The notes below the pieces were generated by a model. That model was not told where the DNA came from, made no database searches, and saw only the letters and a list, made by a program, of their open reading frames with translations. From the NCBI GenBank assembly GCA_958295745.1, contig OY282370.1, forward strand, positions 2,392,548 through 2,456,547: a DNA stretch of 64,000 nt. The letters are read 5' to 3'. A program made the position numbers and the translations under genes. Positions within the stretch are counted from its first letter, which is position 1; every line of letters starts with the position of its first letter. Positions 50,804 through 59,203 of this stretch are shown piece by piece. Origin of the DNA: an uncultured Acidimicrobiia bacterium. GTDB lineage: Bacteria; Actinomycetota; Acidimicrobiia; Spongiisociales; Spongiisociaceae.

Positions 50804-51658
50804 TCAGTACCTCCGGCCGTCCGACCAGACGCCGTAGAGGTCCGTGCGGCGGTCCGCCCGCGGGGCTATCAGCTCCCCCCGGAACTGGGCCCGCTTGGAT
50901 GCGCCGATATCGACCTCGGCGATGAAGATCTCGTCATCGGAACCCGACAACGGCCCGGCGGCCAGCTTGCCGTAGGGGTCGGCCAGGATCGACGATCCCA
51001 AGAACTCGTGTTGGCCGTGTCGGCCTGCCTGGGAGGCGCAGGCGATGTACACCTGGGAGAGGTTCGCCTGCAGGACCGCGCCCCTCCCCTGGGGGCACAT
51101 CCCGTCCTGATCCCACCGTTCCTGGTCGTATCCGGGCAGCCAGGCGGTGGGCACGCATATGAGGTCCGCCCCCTTCAACGCCATCAGCCTGACCACCTCC
51201 ACGAACCGGAGGTCGTAGCAGACGCACAGGCCGATCGTCCCGAACCGGGTGGCCGCCACCGGGAATCCGAGGTCCCCGTTGCGGAAGGTTGTCTTCTCCT
51301 CGGCGAACAGGTGGGTCTTGCGGTAGTGAAGGATCAGCCCGTCCGGACCCACCGCCACCGCCGTGTTGTAGAGAGATTCGCCGTCCCGCTCGCAGAACCC
51401 CCCCACCACGTAGCCGTCGTATTCGGCCGCGATCTTGGTCCATTGCTCGACCGTGGGTCCGTCCACCGCCTCCGCCGCGTCCGACAGGGCCCGCCAGTCG
51501 AACACGTATCCGTGGACGATCATCTCGGGCAGGATCACGATGTCGGCCCCCAGCTTGAAAGCCGAGCGGGCCGTATACTCGCAGAGGGTGCGGTTGTCGT
51601 CGACCTTGAGGGGCTCCCCCCCGATCTGTACGAGGCCTATCGAAACGTTGTTGGGCAT
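50804..51658 (-). CDS. carbon-nitrogen hydrolase (nitrilase superfamily)
   Basis: A 284-residue hydrolase with the Glu-Lys-Cys triad: ILPEM (Glu), YRKTHLF (Lys) and GLCVCYDLRFVE (Cys). It hydrolyses amides, carbamoyl groups or nitriles. Related enzymes include omega-amidases and N-carbamoyl amino-acid hydrolases. Start ATG overlaps the stop of the upstream cupin gene (ATGA), and the Shine-Dalgarno-like GAGGAG lies inside that gene's end. Confidence 0.92.
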   Translation of the reverse strand: MPNNVSIGLVQIGGEPLKVDDNRTLCEYTARSAFKLGADIVILPEMIVHGYVFDWRALSDAAEAVDGPTVEQWTKIAAEYDGYVVGGFCERDGESLYNTAVAVGPDGLILHYRKTHLFAEEKTTFRNGDLGFPVAATRFGTIGLCVCYDLRFVEVVRLMALKGADLICVPTAWLPGYDQERWDQDGMCPQGRGAVLQANLSQVYIACASQAGRHGQHEFLGSSILADPYGKLAAGPLSGSDDEIFIAEVDIGASKRAQFRGELIAPRADRRTDLYGVWSDGRRY

Positions 51659-52083
51659 CAGGGCTGCTCCTCGGTTTTGTCCGCCGGGGCGGTTCGGTCG
51701 GGTATTTCCGATATGAGGCCGGCCGCCAACAGCATGTTCCAATCGGCCGGGGAGGGGCCCCCGACGCTCTCTATGCGGTCGCCCCGGTCTCCGGAGACGG
51801 CATGCCACAGGCCCACCGGCACATGGACCACGTCCCCGGCCTCGAATTCGAGCCGCAGTCCGTTGGTCAGGTCCTCGATGCTGCCCTTCCCGTCGAGCAC
51901 GTAGATGGTGTCCTCCGACTCGACGTGAACGTGTTCCACGTTCCGTTCGCCGGGCTGCATGTCCACGTAGTTCATGTTGGCGGTGTAGGCGCCCACCCCG
52001 GCCCACACGATCAGGCGGGCGTCCTTGGCGATCATCGGAACGATGGCGGTGGGGCGGTCGCGATGGAAGATGCGGATGGCCAT
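51658..52083 (-). CDS. cupin-domain protein
   Basis: A 141-residue single-domain cupin. The metal motif appears as PGERNVEHVHVESEDTIYVLDGKGS (motif 1: HxH...E) and FEAGDVVHVPVGLWHAVS (motif 2). Such proteins can be isomerases, dioxygenases or ligand sensors. It overlaps both neighbours by ATGA, so it is translated in a chain with the other cupin and the nitrilase. Confidence 0.85.
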   Translation of the reverse strand: MAIRIFHRDRPTAIVPMIAKDARLIVWAGVGAYTANMNYVDMQPGERNVEHVHVESEDTIYVLDGKGSIEDLTNGLRLEFEAGDVVHVPVGLWHAVSGDRGDRIESVGGPSPADWNMLLAAGLISEIPDRTAPADKTEEQP

Positions 52084-52472
52084 CAGCCGGACTCCAGATG
52101 GGTGTACAGACGGGGGTCGGCCGGACACGGGCCGCCGATGATCTCGGCCCCGTCCGCCCCCGCCTCGAATACATAGCGGGTGCCGGGGTCGATATGGGCC
52201 ATCGAGCCTTTCACGAGGTCGTGGCGGACGCCGCCGGAAACGTCCGCGGCCGCCCCGGTTCCCTCGATCATGTAGTAGACGGCTTCGGAGGGGTGCTCCA
52301 GCTCCACGGTCCGTCCGTGCGGTTCGAGAGATATGCGGTGCATCGAGCGGAGGGCGGCGCCGATTCCGGGCCATATCACCGCCCGGGCGCTCCCGCCCCG
52401 CTCGACGATGGGGAGGTCCGGGCATCTCCCGTCGTCCCGGAATATGGTCACCCGGTCGAGTTCAACAGCCAT
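52083..52472 (-). CDS. cupin-like domain protein
   Basis: A 129-residue protein resembling a cupin: PHGRTVELEHPSEAVYYMIEGTGAA (motif 1; one His of the pair replaced by Glu) and SMAHIDPGTRYVFEAGADGAEIIGGPCP (motif 2). The N-terminus is TIFRDDGRC. First gene of the operon. The missing histidine may mean altered metal binding. GGPCPADPRLY echoes GGPSPADWN in the next cupin, so the two may have arisen by duplication. Confidence 0.75.
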   Translation of the reverse strand: MAVELDRVTIFRDDGRCPDLPIVERGGSARAVIWPGIGAALRSMHRISLEPHGRTVELEHPSEAVYYMIEGTGAAADVSGGVRHDLVKGSMAHIDPGTRYVFEAGADGAEIIGGPCPADPRLYTHLESG

Positions 52473-52858
52473 TTTCTGCGGGCGTCCCTTGGAAGTCGGC
52501 AGTGCATGGACGCCGAGTGTACCCCCGCCGCGCGGATGGAGGAGGCGGCTTGCGGTCGCCTACAGCCGTCTGATGCCGTGAAGTCGGGGATTCGTTGAGG
52601 TCGATTCGGGGGTGGTGGGTTGTTTTTGTGTTCTGGCCTGGGGTTTTGGTATGTGAGGGTGGTGTTGGGTGAGAATAGGTTACAAAGGAGAAAGAGAGTT
52701 ATTATTACAATAGGTTGCCCGGGCTGGTGCGTGTGCTGGGCCGGGTTGTTCGAATGTTGTTCGGGAAGGACAAGGAAAGGGGTTCGGTCTGATGGCTCTG
52801 GTGTGTGTGCGGCGGTCGTGGTTGGCTGTTGTTGTGGTTCCGGCGGCGGCGGTTCCGG
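52473..52858. other. G/T-biased intergenic segment
   Basis: From about 52590 to 52860 the plus strand is strongly enriched in G and T (runs such as GGGGGTGGTGGGTTGTTTTTGT), with a short purine/AT stretch GGAGAAAGAGAGTTATTATTAC at about 52684. No gene is supported on either strand: the minus strand frame is Pro/Thr/His-rich with no family character. The region separates the cupin operon's promoter side from a gene remnant. Confidence 0.45.
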
Positions 52859-53074
52859 GGTTCGGTGCTGGTCTACTCCAAGCCTTCTTCGGGCGGCTGG
52901 GTGAGCGACGACAGTCCGGACAACGAGTACCTGGGCGTCGCTCCCAACAACCGTCTGGGCCGGCAGGCCACCTACGACAAGTCGAACGGTGATCTCTACT
53001 CGGGCATGCGCCAAGAGATCCCGACCGGCGACGATGACTACAAGCTGATGACCATCTTCCGTATCGGCCGATAG
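52859..53074 (+). pseudogene. 3' remnant of an unrecognised gene
   Basis: About 71 codons (VLVYSKPSSGGWVSDD ... YKLMTIFRIGR) read as genuine coding sequence with strong high-GC codon choice (AAC, CTG, GGC, TAC), but there is no start codon with a ribosome site and the upstream part degrades into the G/T-biased segment. A stem-loop follows 34 bases after the stop, as for a real gene end. I do not recognise the protein. A real short gene starting at GTG 52805 is possible but the first 18 residues look random. Confidence 0.45.
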
Positions 53075-53107
53075 ATCCTTTTACCGCAACCAACCACACG
53101 CCAGGGC

Positions 53108-53135
53108 GGGGTTCTCCACTTCGGTGGAGGCCCCC
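53108..53135 (+). terminator. UUCG-capped stem-loop
   Basis: CTCCAC-TTCG-GTGGAG (53114-53129) is a perfect 6-bp stem with the very stable C(UUCG)G-type loop, extended by GGGG/CCCC outer pairs. There is no T-run, but this is the clearest terminator-like hairpin in the window. It would end the transcript of the remnant gene at 53074. Confidence 0.55.
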
Positions 53136-53365
53136 TTCCTGGTTCCCGGGGAAGGGCCGCCCGCCTCCGCCTTCTGTATCCTTTGAGGTTGTGTGCTGTT
53201 CCTTCACCCCGCGGCGCTTCATACCGGGGGCCCGACGCGTCGTTGCGGCCGATGAGTCTCGGGCCATGAGGCTGCTCGACGCCTGTTGCCGCCCCGCCTC
53301 GACGACACCGGGGCAGTGAAGCAGTCAGGGGCTGGGAGCTCTCGACGGGAAGGAGGCGGTTCGGT

Positions 53366-53884
53366 ATGCCGCGGATACATCTGATCGGTGAGAGAGGCGA
53401 GCTCGACGGCGAGGCGGCGGAGCTGTACGACCGGATCGTCGAGAGCCGGGGTTCGATGGTCAGACCGTTCCGGGTGTTCCTCCACGCCCCGCACCTGGCC
53501 CGCCACATCGCCCGCCTCGGACACGAGGTGCGTTTCGAATCGGCCCTGCCCGGGGCGGACCGCGAGCTGGCCATATTGGCCGCCGGGCGCGTCCACGGCT
53601 GCGGGTATGTCTGGGACACCCACATAGACATCGCCCGCCGGGAAGGGGTCCGTCCCGAGGCTCTGTACCATCTCGACGGCGGAGAGTCGGATCTCACGCC
53701 GAGGGAGGCCGCCGTCGTGGGGATGGTGTTCGAGCTGGGTTCTTCGTCCTCGGTTTCGGAAGCCGCCTATACGCGGGCCGCGGAGGAACTCGGCGTCGAC
53801 GGAGTGCTCGAGCTCTCCGTGTTGGTGGGGTACTACACGATGCTGAGCTACACCATGGGCGCTTTCGACGTATGCAGCCTGTAG
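53366..53884 (+). CDS. carboxymuconolactone decarboxylase-like (AhpD-fold) protein
   Basis: A 172-residue all-helical protein. RELAILAAGRVHGCGYVWDTHIDIARREG matches the CMD/AhpD core, but only one cysteine is present in the HGCGYVW segment, where AhpD-type peroxidases have CxxC; a redox CxxC mechanism is therefore unlikely. Similar proteins occur in aromatic-compound loci. Start ATG 53366 with AAGGAGG upstream. It precedes, but is not coupled to, the sugar-type ABC operon. Confidence 0.85.
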   Translation: MPRIHLIGERGELDGEAAELYDRIVESRGSMVRPFRVFLHAPHLARHIARLGHEVRFESALPGADRELAILAAGRVHGCGYVWDTHIDIARREGVRPEALYHLDGGESDLTPREAAVVGMVFELGSSSSVSEAAYTRAAEELGVDGVLELSVLVGYYTMLSYTMGAFDVCSL

Positions 53885-54008
53885 TTCCGGCTCATCCCCG
53901 GTTTGCAAAGCCGCGGGCGTAATTGGTGTAAGCCCGGTGCGGTTTGATATCCTCCGGCCCTAAATGGTACGGCGCAGGGGCGCCATGTTGGTCAGGAGGA
54001 CTGATTCA

Positions 54009-55094
54009 ATGACTAGAAAGACAGCTTTGGGAGGGGGCCGCAAGTGGGCCGCCCTCGCCGTTGTGTTGGCCGTGGCGGCGGCCGCTTGCGGAAGCGAGAC
54101 CGTAACCGTAACCGAGACCGTGGTGGTGACCGAGGAAGTGGTCGTGACCTCGGTAGTGACCGAGGAAGTGGAAGTCACCGTGGTCGAGGAGCGGGTGGTC
54201 GAGGTCGAGGTTACGGCGCCGCAAGAGGAAATCACCATCGGCTACATCTCGCTGGGCGACGCGGTGCCGTTCGTGAAGTTGGTGTCGGACGGAATCAAGG
54301 AAGAAGCGGAGCGCTTGGGCGTGAATCTCATCTTCTGCGACTCGGAGATCGACGCCGCCAAGGCTTTGGCCTGCGCCCAGGACTTCCTGGTGCGGGGTGC
54401 GCAGGGTGTGCTCAACTTCCAGGTGTTCCAGGAGTCCAGCCCGGAGATCTGCGCCGCGCACGGCGATGTGCCGGTGATCGCCATCGACATCATCCAGCCC
54501 CCGTGCCAGACCGCCTTCATGGGCGCCAACAACCGTTTGGCGGGCCAGCTGGGCGGCCAGGCCATGGGCCGGTACATGCAGGAGAACTTCGACTGCGACT
54601 ACACCGCCTACGTGTCGCTGGAGTCCACGGCCGCCGGCGCCGCCAACCGGGACCGGATGGGTGGCTACCGGGAGGGCTTCCAGGAGTTCTGCCCGATCGT
54701 CAACGAGCGGATCATGGACGGGGCGGACCGCACCGATCCGGCCTTGGAGCAGGTGACCAACCTGTTGACCGCGCTGCCGGGCGACCGGATCGTGGTGGTG
54801 GCCATCAACGAGGACGGCATTCTGGGCGCCATCGGGGCCGCCAACACCCTGGGGCGGCAGGATGACCTGTACTACTCCGGGCAGGGCACCGACCCCAGCA
54901 TCTGGTGCGAGATCAAGAACAACGACAACTACATCGCCTCGGTGGCCTACTTCCCGGAGCGGTACGGGACGATTCTGGTGCCGGCCATCCTGAATGCGGT
55001 GGAAGGCAACGCCATCGCCGGCCAGCTGTTCACCGATCACCAGCTGATCACACGGGACAACATCGACGACATCTACGACACCTCGGACTGCTGA
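54009..55094 (+). CDS. sugar-type ABC transporter substrate-binding lipoprotein (1)
   Basis: A 361-residue periplasmic-binding-protein-like (type I, ribose/rhizopine group) lipoprotein. The lipobox is AAAACGSE (Cys at ~22). A striking Val/Thr/Glu linker (TVTETVVVTEEVVVTS...) of about 35 residues follows before the binding domain ITIGYISLGDAVPFVKLVSDGIK. It contains several cysteines and ends in TSDC. Start ATG 54009 with AGGAGG. First gene of an SBP-ATPase-permease operon. Confidence 0.92.
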   Translation: MTRKTALGGGRKWAALAVVLAVAAAACGSETVTVTETVVVTEEVVVTSVVTEEVEVTVVEERVVEVEVTAPQEEITIGYISLGDAVPFVKLVSDGIKEEAERLGVNLIFCDSEIDAAKALACAQDFLVRGAQGVLNFQVFQESSPEICAAHGDVPVIAIDIIQPPCQTAFMGANNRLAGQLGGQAMGRYMQENFDCDYTAYVSLESTAAGAANRDRMGGYREGFQEFCPIVNERIMDGADRTDPALEQVTNLLTALPGDRIVVVAINEDGILGAIGAANTLGRQDDLYYSGQGTDPSIWCEIKNNDNYIASVAYFPERYGTILVPAILNAVEGNAIAGQLFTDHQLITRDNIDDIYDTSDC

Positions 55095-55131
55095 GCCAGA
55101 CCGGGGAAAGGCCGATTCGGCGGGAATAGAT

Positions 55132-56628
55132 ATGGCGTTCACCTTCCAGGCGCGCCGTATCAGGAAGTCCTTCGGGGGCGTCGAGGTTCTGCATGGCGTA
55201 GACCTCGACGCCTCCGCGGGCGAAGTGCTGGCCCTGCTGGGGGAGAACGGGGCCGGGAAGTCCACGCTGGTCAAGATCATGGCCGGCGACTACCAGGCCG
55301 ACTCCGGGCGGCTGATCGTGGACGGGGAGACCCATTCGGTGCTCACCCCCCGCCAGGCCCGGGCCCTGGGGGTGGCCATCATCTCCCAGGAGTTCCAGGA
55401 CGCCCTCCCGCTGACCGTGGCCGAAAACATCTCCCTGGGCAGCCTGCCCAGCCGGGGCGGGATGGTCAGATGGCGGACCGTGCGCAGGCGGGCGGTGGAC
55501 ATCCTCGATGAGCTGGAGGTGGAGATCGACCCCGGCGCCGTGGTCGGGTCGCTGAGGGTAGGGGAGCGGCAGCTGGTGGAGATCGCCCGGGCCCTGTCCT
55601 CATCGGCCCGGCTGCTGATCCTGGACGAACCCACCGCCGCCCTTTCCCACCACGAGGCGGAGGTGCTGTTCGAGTTCATCCGACGCCTGCGCTCGCAGGG
55701 GGTGGCCGTCGTCTACATCACCCACCGGCTGGACGAGGTGGGGCTGATCGCCGACAAGGTCCATGTACTGCGGGACGGTGAAACCGCCCTGCTGGCCGAC
55801 GTGGCGGAGACCGGCAGGCGGGACATGATCGAAGCCATGATCGGGCGCAAGAGCGAAGAGCTGGGCCGCCCGCCGCCCATCGGCCGCGATCTAGGCGCCG
55901 AACCCGCCCTGCGGTGGACGGACGCCGGGGCGTCGGGCCGGTTCGAGGGAGTTTCCCTGAAGGTGATGCCGGGGGAGGTGGTGGCCGTGTACGGCAAGCT
56001 GGGATCGGGCGCCATGGAGCTGGCGGAGACCGCCTTCGGCATCAGGCCCCTGGACTCCGGGCGGCTGGAACTCGACCAGGCGGACATCGTCTACTCCGAT
56101 CCTGCCGGGGCGGTCAAAAACGGGGTCGGCTATCTGCCCGCGGACCGCAAGGCGGGGGGTGCGCTGATGGTGCGGTCGGTGGCGGAGAACACCGCCATCG
56201 CCTCCTGGCCGGTGCTGGCCAAGTTCTTCGGGCAGTGGCTGACCGCCCGGGTCGAGAACAAAGCCTACCGCCGATGGCACGACCGGCTGTCCATCCGTTC
56301 CCGCAACGACCCCCGCCAGATCATGCGCACCCTGTCCGGCGGCAACCAGCAGAAGGTGCTGATTTCCCGCTGGCTGGAGCGCCGCTCGCGGGTTCTGGTG
56401 ATGGTGGAGCCCACCCGGGGGGTGGATGTGGGGGCCCGCCGCGATATCTACGAGGCGCTGCGGGAGCTGGCGGAGGAGGGGATCGCGGTGCTGGTGGTCA
56501 CCTCCGACTACGAGGAGGCGGTGCAGGTGGCCGACCGCTGCCTGGTGGTGGCCAAAGGCAGGCCGGTGGAGAAACTGACCGGGGAGGATATTACGATGAG
56601 CAGGCTGTTGGAAGCATCGGGAGGATGA
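55132..56628 (+). CDS. sugar-type ABC transporter ATP-binding protein (RbsA/MglA-like)
   Basis: A 498-residue protein with two fused ATPase domains. The first has GENGAGKSTLVKIM, LRVGERQLVEIARAL and LLILDEPTAAL; the second has a degenerate Walker A (AVYGKLGSGAMEL) and the signature LSGGNQQKVLISRWL, with MVEPTRGVDVGAR. This asymmetric double-ATPase is typical of ribose/galactose/rhizopine importers. Its stop overlaps the permease start. Confidence 0.95.
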   Translation: MAFTFQARRIRKSFGGVEVLHGVDLDASAGEVLALLGENGAGKSTLVKIMAGDYQADSGRLIVDGETHSVLTPRQARALGVAIISQEFQDALPLTVAENISLGSLPSRGGMVRWRTVRRRAVDILDELEVEIDPGAVVGSLRVGERQLVEIARALSSSARLLILDEPTAALSHHEAEVLFEFIRRLRSQGVAVVYITHRLDEVGLIADKVHVLRDGETALLADVAETGRRDMIEAMIGRKSEELGRPPPIGRDLGAEPALRWTDAGASGRFEGVSLKVMPGEVVAVYGKLGSGAMELAETAFGIRPLDSGRLELDQADIVYSDPAGAVKNGVGYLPADRKAGGALMVRSVAENTAIASWPVLAKFFGQWLTARVENKAYRRWHDRLSIRSRNDPRQIMRTLSGGNQQKVLISRWLERRSRVLVMVEPTRGVDVGARRDIYEALRELAEEGIAVLVVTSDYEEAVQVADRCLVVAKGRPVEKLTGEDITMSRLLEASGG

Positions 56629-57683
56629 CGAAGTTGAGTGGAAACGACAACGGCGCCGTATCCGGGATGATCGAAGCCCAGGCCAGGGAGGAATTGGAAG
56701 CCGCCGCCGGCCGCCGCGCCCGGATGAGAGTGCCGGAGACGGCGGGGCTGATCGCGGTGCTGATCATCGAGTTCGTTTTCTTCTCCGTCACCTCCGAGTT
56801 CTTCCTCAACACCGCCAACCTGATCAACGTCATGCAGAATGTGGCGGTGGTGGGGATCATCGCCTGCCCGGCCACGCTGCTGTTGGTGGCGGGACAGGTG
56901 GACTTGGCGGTCGGCTCCGCGGCGGGCTTCATCGGGATGACCATGGCGGTGGCAGCCACCTCGGTGGGCGCCGCCACCACCCCCTACGGGATGGGGCTGA
57001 CCCTGGTGGGGGCGTTCTTGATGGCGCTTCTGGCCGCCGTTCTGATCGGGGGCGTCCACGGTTCGCTGGTAACGGTGGTGGGCCTGAACTCCATCATCAC
57101 CACCCTGGGCACGCTGGCCATCCTGCGCGGGCTGACCAAGGTGGTGGGCGACGGCCAGACCATCCGCATCAACGGTTTCAACAAGCTGGGGGTGGCCCGC
57201 CCGCTGTTCAACATCCCGTTGCCGGTGTACCTGTTCGCGGCGGTGGTGATCATCTTCTATGTGATCATGCGCTTCACCGTGTACGGGAGATCCATGTACG
57301 CTATCGGGGCCTCCCCGGAGGCGGCCCGGCTGGCCGGGATCCGGGTCAGGATGATGATCTTCATCGGGTTCATGCTGTCGGCGGGGGCGGTGGGGCTGGC
57401 CGCCCTGATACGGCTCTCGCAGATCGGCGGGGCCTCGGTCAACGCCGGGCTGGGTTTCGAGCTTTCGGTGCTTACCGCGGTGATTCTGGGCGGCGCCAGC
57501 CTGTCCGGGGGCCGGGGCACCATTCTGGGGACGGTGCTGGCGGTGTTCGTGGTGGGGGTGCTGGCCAACGGCCTGATCCAGCTCAATGTGCCGTCCTTCT
57601 GGATCGAAGTGGCGCAGGGGGCGCTGCTGGTGGCGGCGGTCACCTTCGACCGGGTGCGGCTGCGGCTGGCGGGCGCCGATTAG
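56625..57683 (+). CDS. sugar-type ABC transporter permease (1)
   Basis: A 352-residue membrane protein of the RbsC group with 8-10 hydrophobic segments; AGQVDLAVGSAAGF, GSLVTVVGLNSIITTLGTLAILRGL and GAVILGGASLSGGRGT-like VILGGASLSGGRGTILGT are family motifs. Start ATG 56625 overlaps the ATPase stop (ATGA). Confidence 0.94.
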   Translation: MTKLSGNDNGAVSGMIEAQAREELEAAAGRRARMRVPETAGLIAVLIIEFVFFSVTSEFFLNTANLINVMQNVAVVGIIACPATLLLVAGQVDLAVGSAAGFIGMTMAVAATSVGAATTPYGMGLTLVGAFLMALLAAVLIGGVHGSLVTVVGLNSIITTLGTLAILRGLTKVVGDGQTIRINGFNKLGVARPLFNIPLPVYLFAAVVIIFYVIMRFTVYGRSMYAIGASPEAARLAGIRVRMMIFIGFMLSAGAVGLAALIRLSQIGGASVNAGLGFELSVLTAVILGGASLSGGRGTILGTVLAVFVVGVLANGLIQLNVPSFWIEVAQGALLVAAVTFDRVRLRLAGAD

Positions 57684-57892
57684 CGCGGGCCCTATTTAGC
57701 GCGTCGGGGCGGCCCGATCAGCGCGTCCATTTCTGCGGCCCCGCCCTTTCTTTCCGGGTTCGAGGCTGACCGCGCCGCTGTTATAGGTGCTATCGGCTAT
57801 TGGCACCCCGTTCGATTTTTTGATACTCTCACCGCATTGTCTCCAGGTGCCCAAGCGCCGGGACTCCGGAACTCTTTTGGGAGGGCGAAACG

Positions 57893-59092
57893 ATGAAGAA
57901 GATGGTTTTGGGGCGGCGCAAATGGGTTGCCTTCGCAGTTGTGTCGATGCTGACGGCGGCCGCCTGCGGCGGCGGGGAGACCGCCGACACCGCGGCGCCT
58001 GCCACAACCGCCGCCCCTGCTGCGACCGAGGTCCCTGCTGCGACCGAGGCCCCCGCCGCGACCGAGGCGTCCACCACCGAGGCGCCGACCACCACCGAGG
58101 CCATGCCCGAGACCAGGGCTTACACGGCCGAGGAACTGACCGATGTGGATGCGGCGCCCGGCAGCGGGGATGGGATCAAGATCGGTTACATCTCGCTCGG
58201 CGAGTCGATTCCCTTCGTGAAGCTGGTGTCGGACAGCATAAGAGCCGAGGCGGAGGCCGCCGGAGCGGAGTTCGTCTTCTGCGACTCGGAGGTGGACCCG
58301 GCCAAGGCATTGGAGTGCGGTCGCATCATGGCCGTCCAGGAAGTGGACGTGCTCATCAACTTCCAGCTCTTCGAGGACGCCGCGGCGCAGATATGTGAAG
58401 AGGGTCCGCAGGTGCCGGTGGTCTCGATCGACATCCACCAGCGTCCGTGTGAGACCACCTTCTTCGGCGCCGACAACCACGCGGCCGGATTCATGACCGG
58501 CGGCGCCACCGCCAAGCACATCGAGGCCAACTTCAACTGCGAATACGACGAGTTCATCCTGCTCAACGCCTTGGCGGCCGGCGAGGTGGTTCAGATTCGC
58601 GGCGAAGGCGCCGTCGCAGGCTTCGAATCCATCTGCGGCGCCATCCCCGAAGACAAGTACAACCTCATCGACGTTCCGTCCATCGCGGTGGATGAGGCGA
58701 GGGCGAACACCTCCGACTGGTTGATCGCCAACCCGGGCGCCGAAGTAGTGGCGCTGGCTTCGACCAACGACGATATGCTGCTGGGGGCGTTGGCCGCATT
58801 CCGCAACGCCGGGCGGGAGGATGCGTTCTGGGGAACGGCCCAGGGCGCGGACGAGAGTTCCTGGATCGAGCTGGAGTGCAACGAGCACTGGGTGGCCGAT
58901 ACGGCCTACTTCCCGGAGCGGTACGGACGCACCGCGGTTCCCGCCGCCATCGCCCTGGCGAAGGGGCACACGGTTCCCAACCCGCTGTCGACGGCGCATT
59001 ACGTGCTCACCAACAATCCCGCCATCGCCGGGGCCGACGAGTTCCCCACGGCTTCCTTCACCGACTTCTATCCCGCCCAGGACTGCGGCTAG
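57893..59092 (+). CDS. sugar-type ABC transporter substrate-binding lipoprotein (2)
   Basis: A 399-residue binding lipoprotein, paralogous to the one at 54009 (shared GYISLGxxxPFVKLVSDxI, FCDSEVDPAKALEC and YFPERYGxxxVPA). The lipobox AAACGGG is followed by a long Ala/Thr/Pro/Glu linker built from AATEAPAATE-type repeats (~30-75). It ends FYPAQDCG. Ribosome site GGGAGGGCG precedes the ATG. 209 bases separate it from permease 1, so it has its own promoter or a read-through gap. Confidence 0.92.
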   Translation: MKKMVLGRRKWVAFAVVSMLTAAACGGGETADTAAPATTAAPAATEVPAATEAPAATEASTTEAPTTTEAMPETRAYTAEELTDVDAAPGSGDGIKIGYISLGESIPFVKLVSDSIRAEAEAAGAEFVFCDSEVDPAKALECGRIMAVQEVDVLINFQLFEDAAAQICEEGPQVPVVSIDIHQRPCETTFFGADNHAAGFMTGGATAKHIEANFNCEYDEFILLNALAAGEVVQIRGEGAVAGFESICGAIPEDKYNLIDVPSIAVDEARANTSDWLIANPGAEVVALASTNDDMLLGALAAFRNAGREDAFWGTAQGADESSWIELECNEHWVADTAYFPERYGRTAVPAAIALAKGHTVPNPLSTAHYVLTNNPAIAGADEFPTASFTDFYPAQDCG

Positions 59093-59203
59093 GAGCGCGC
59101 CGGACGCATCCCCGGGCCGTTCGAATAGGCGCCGGGGGTGCGGATCCGCGCCGGTATCGGAAGCACGACCGTTCATGAGGGAACCGAGAGGAGCCGGATC
59201 GCG

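Noticed and set aside
52448..53014. Minus-strand Pro/Thr/His-rich 188-residue protein
   Set aside because: It is the complement of the G/T-biased segment, overlaps the cupin start and has no domain or ribosome site.
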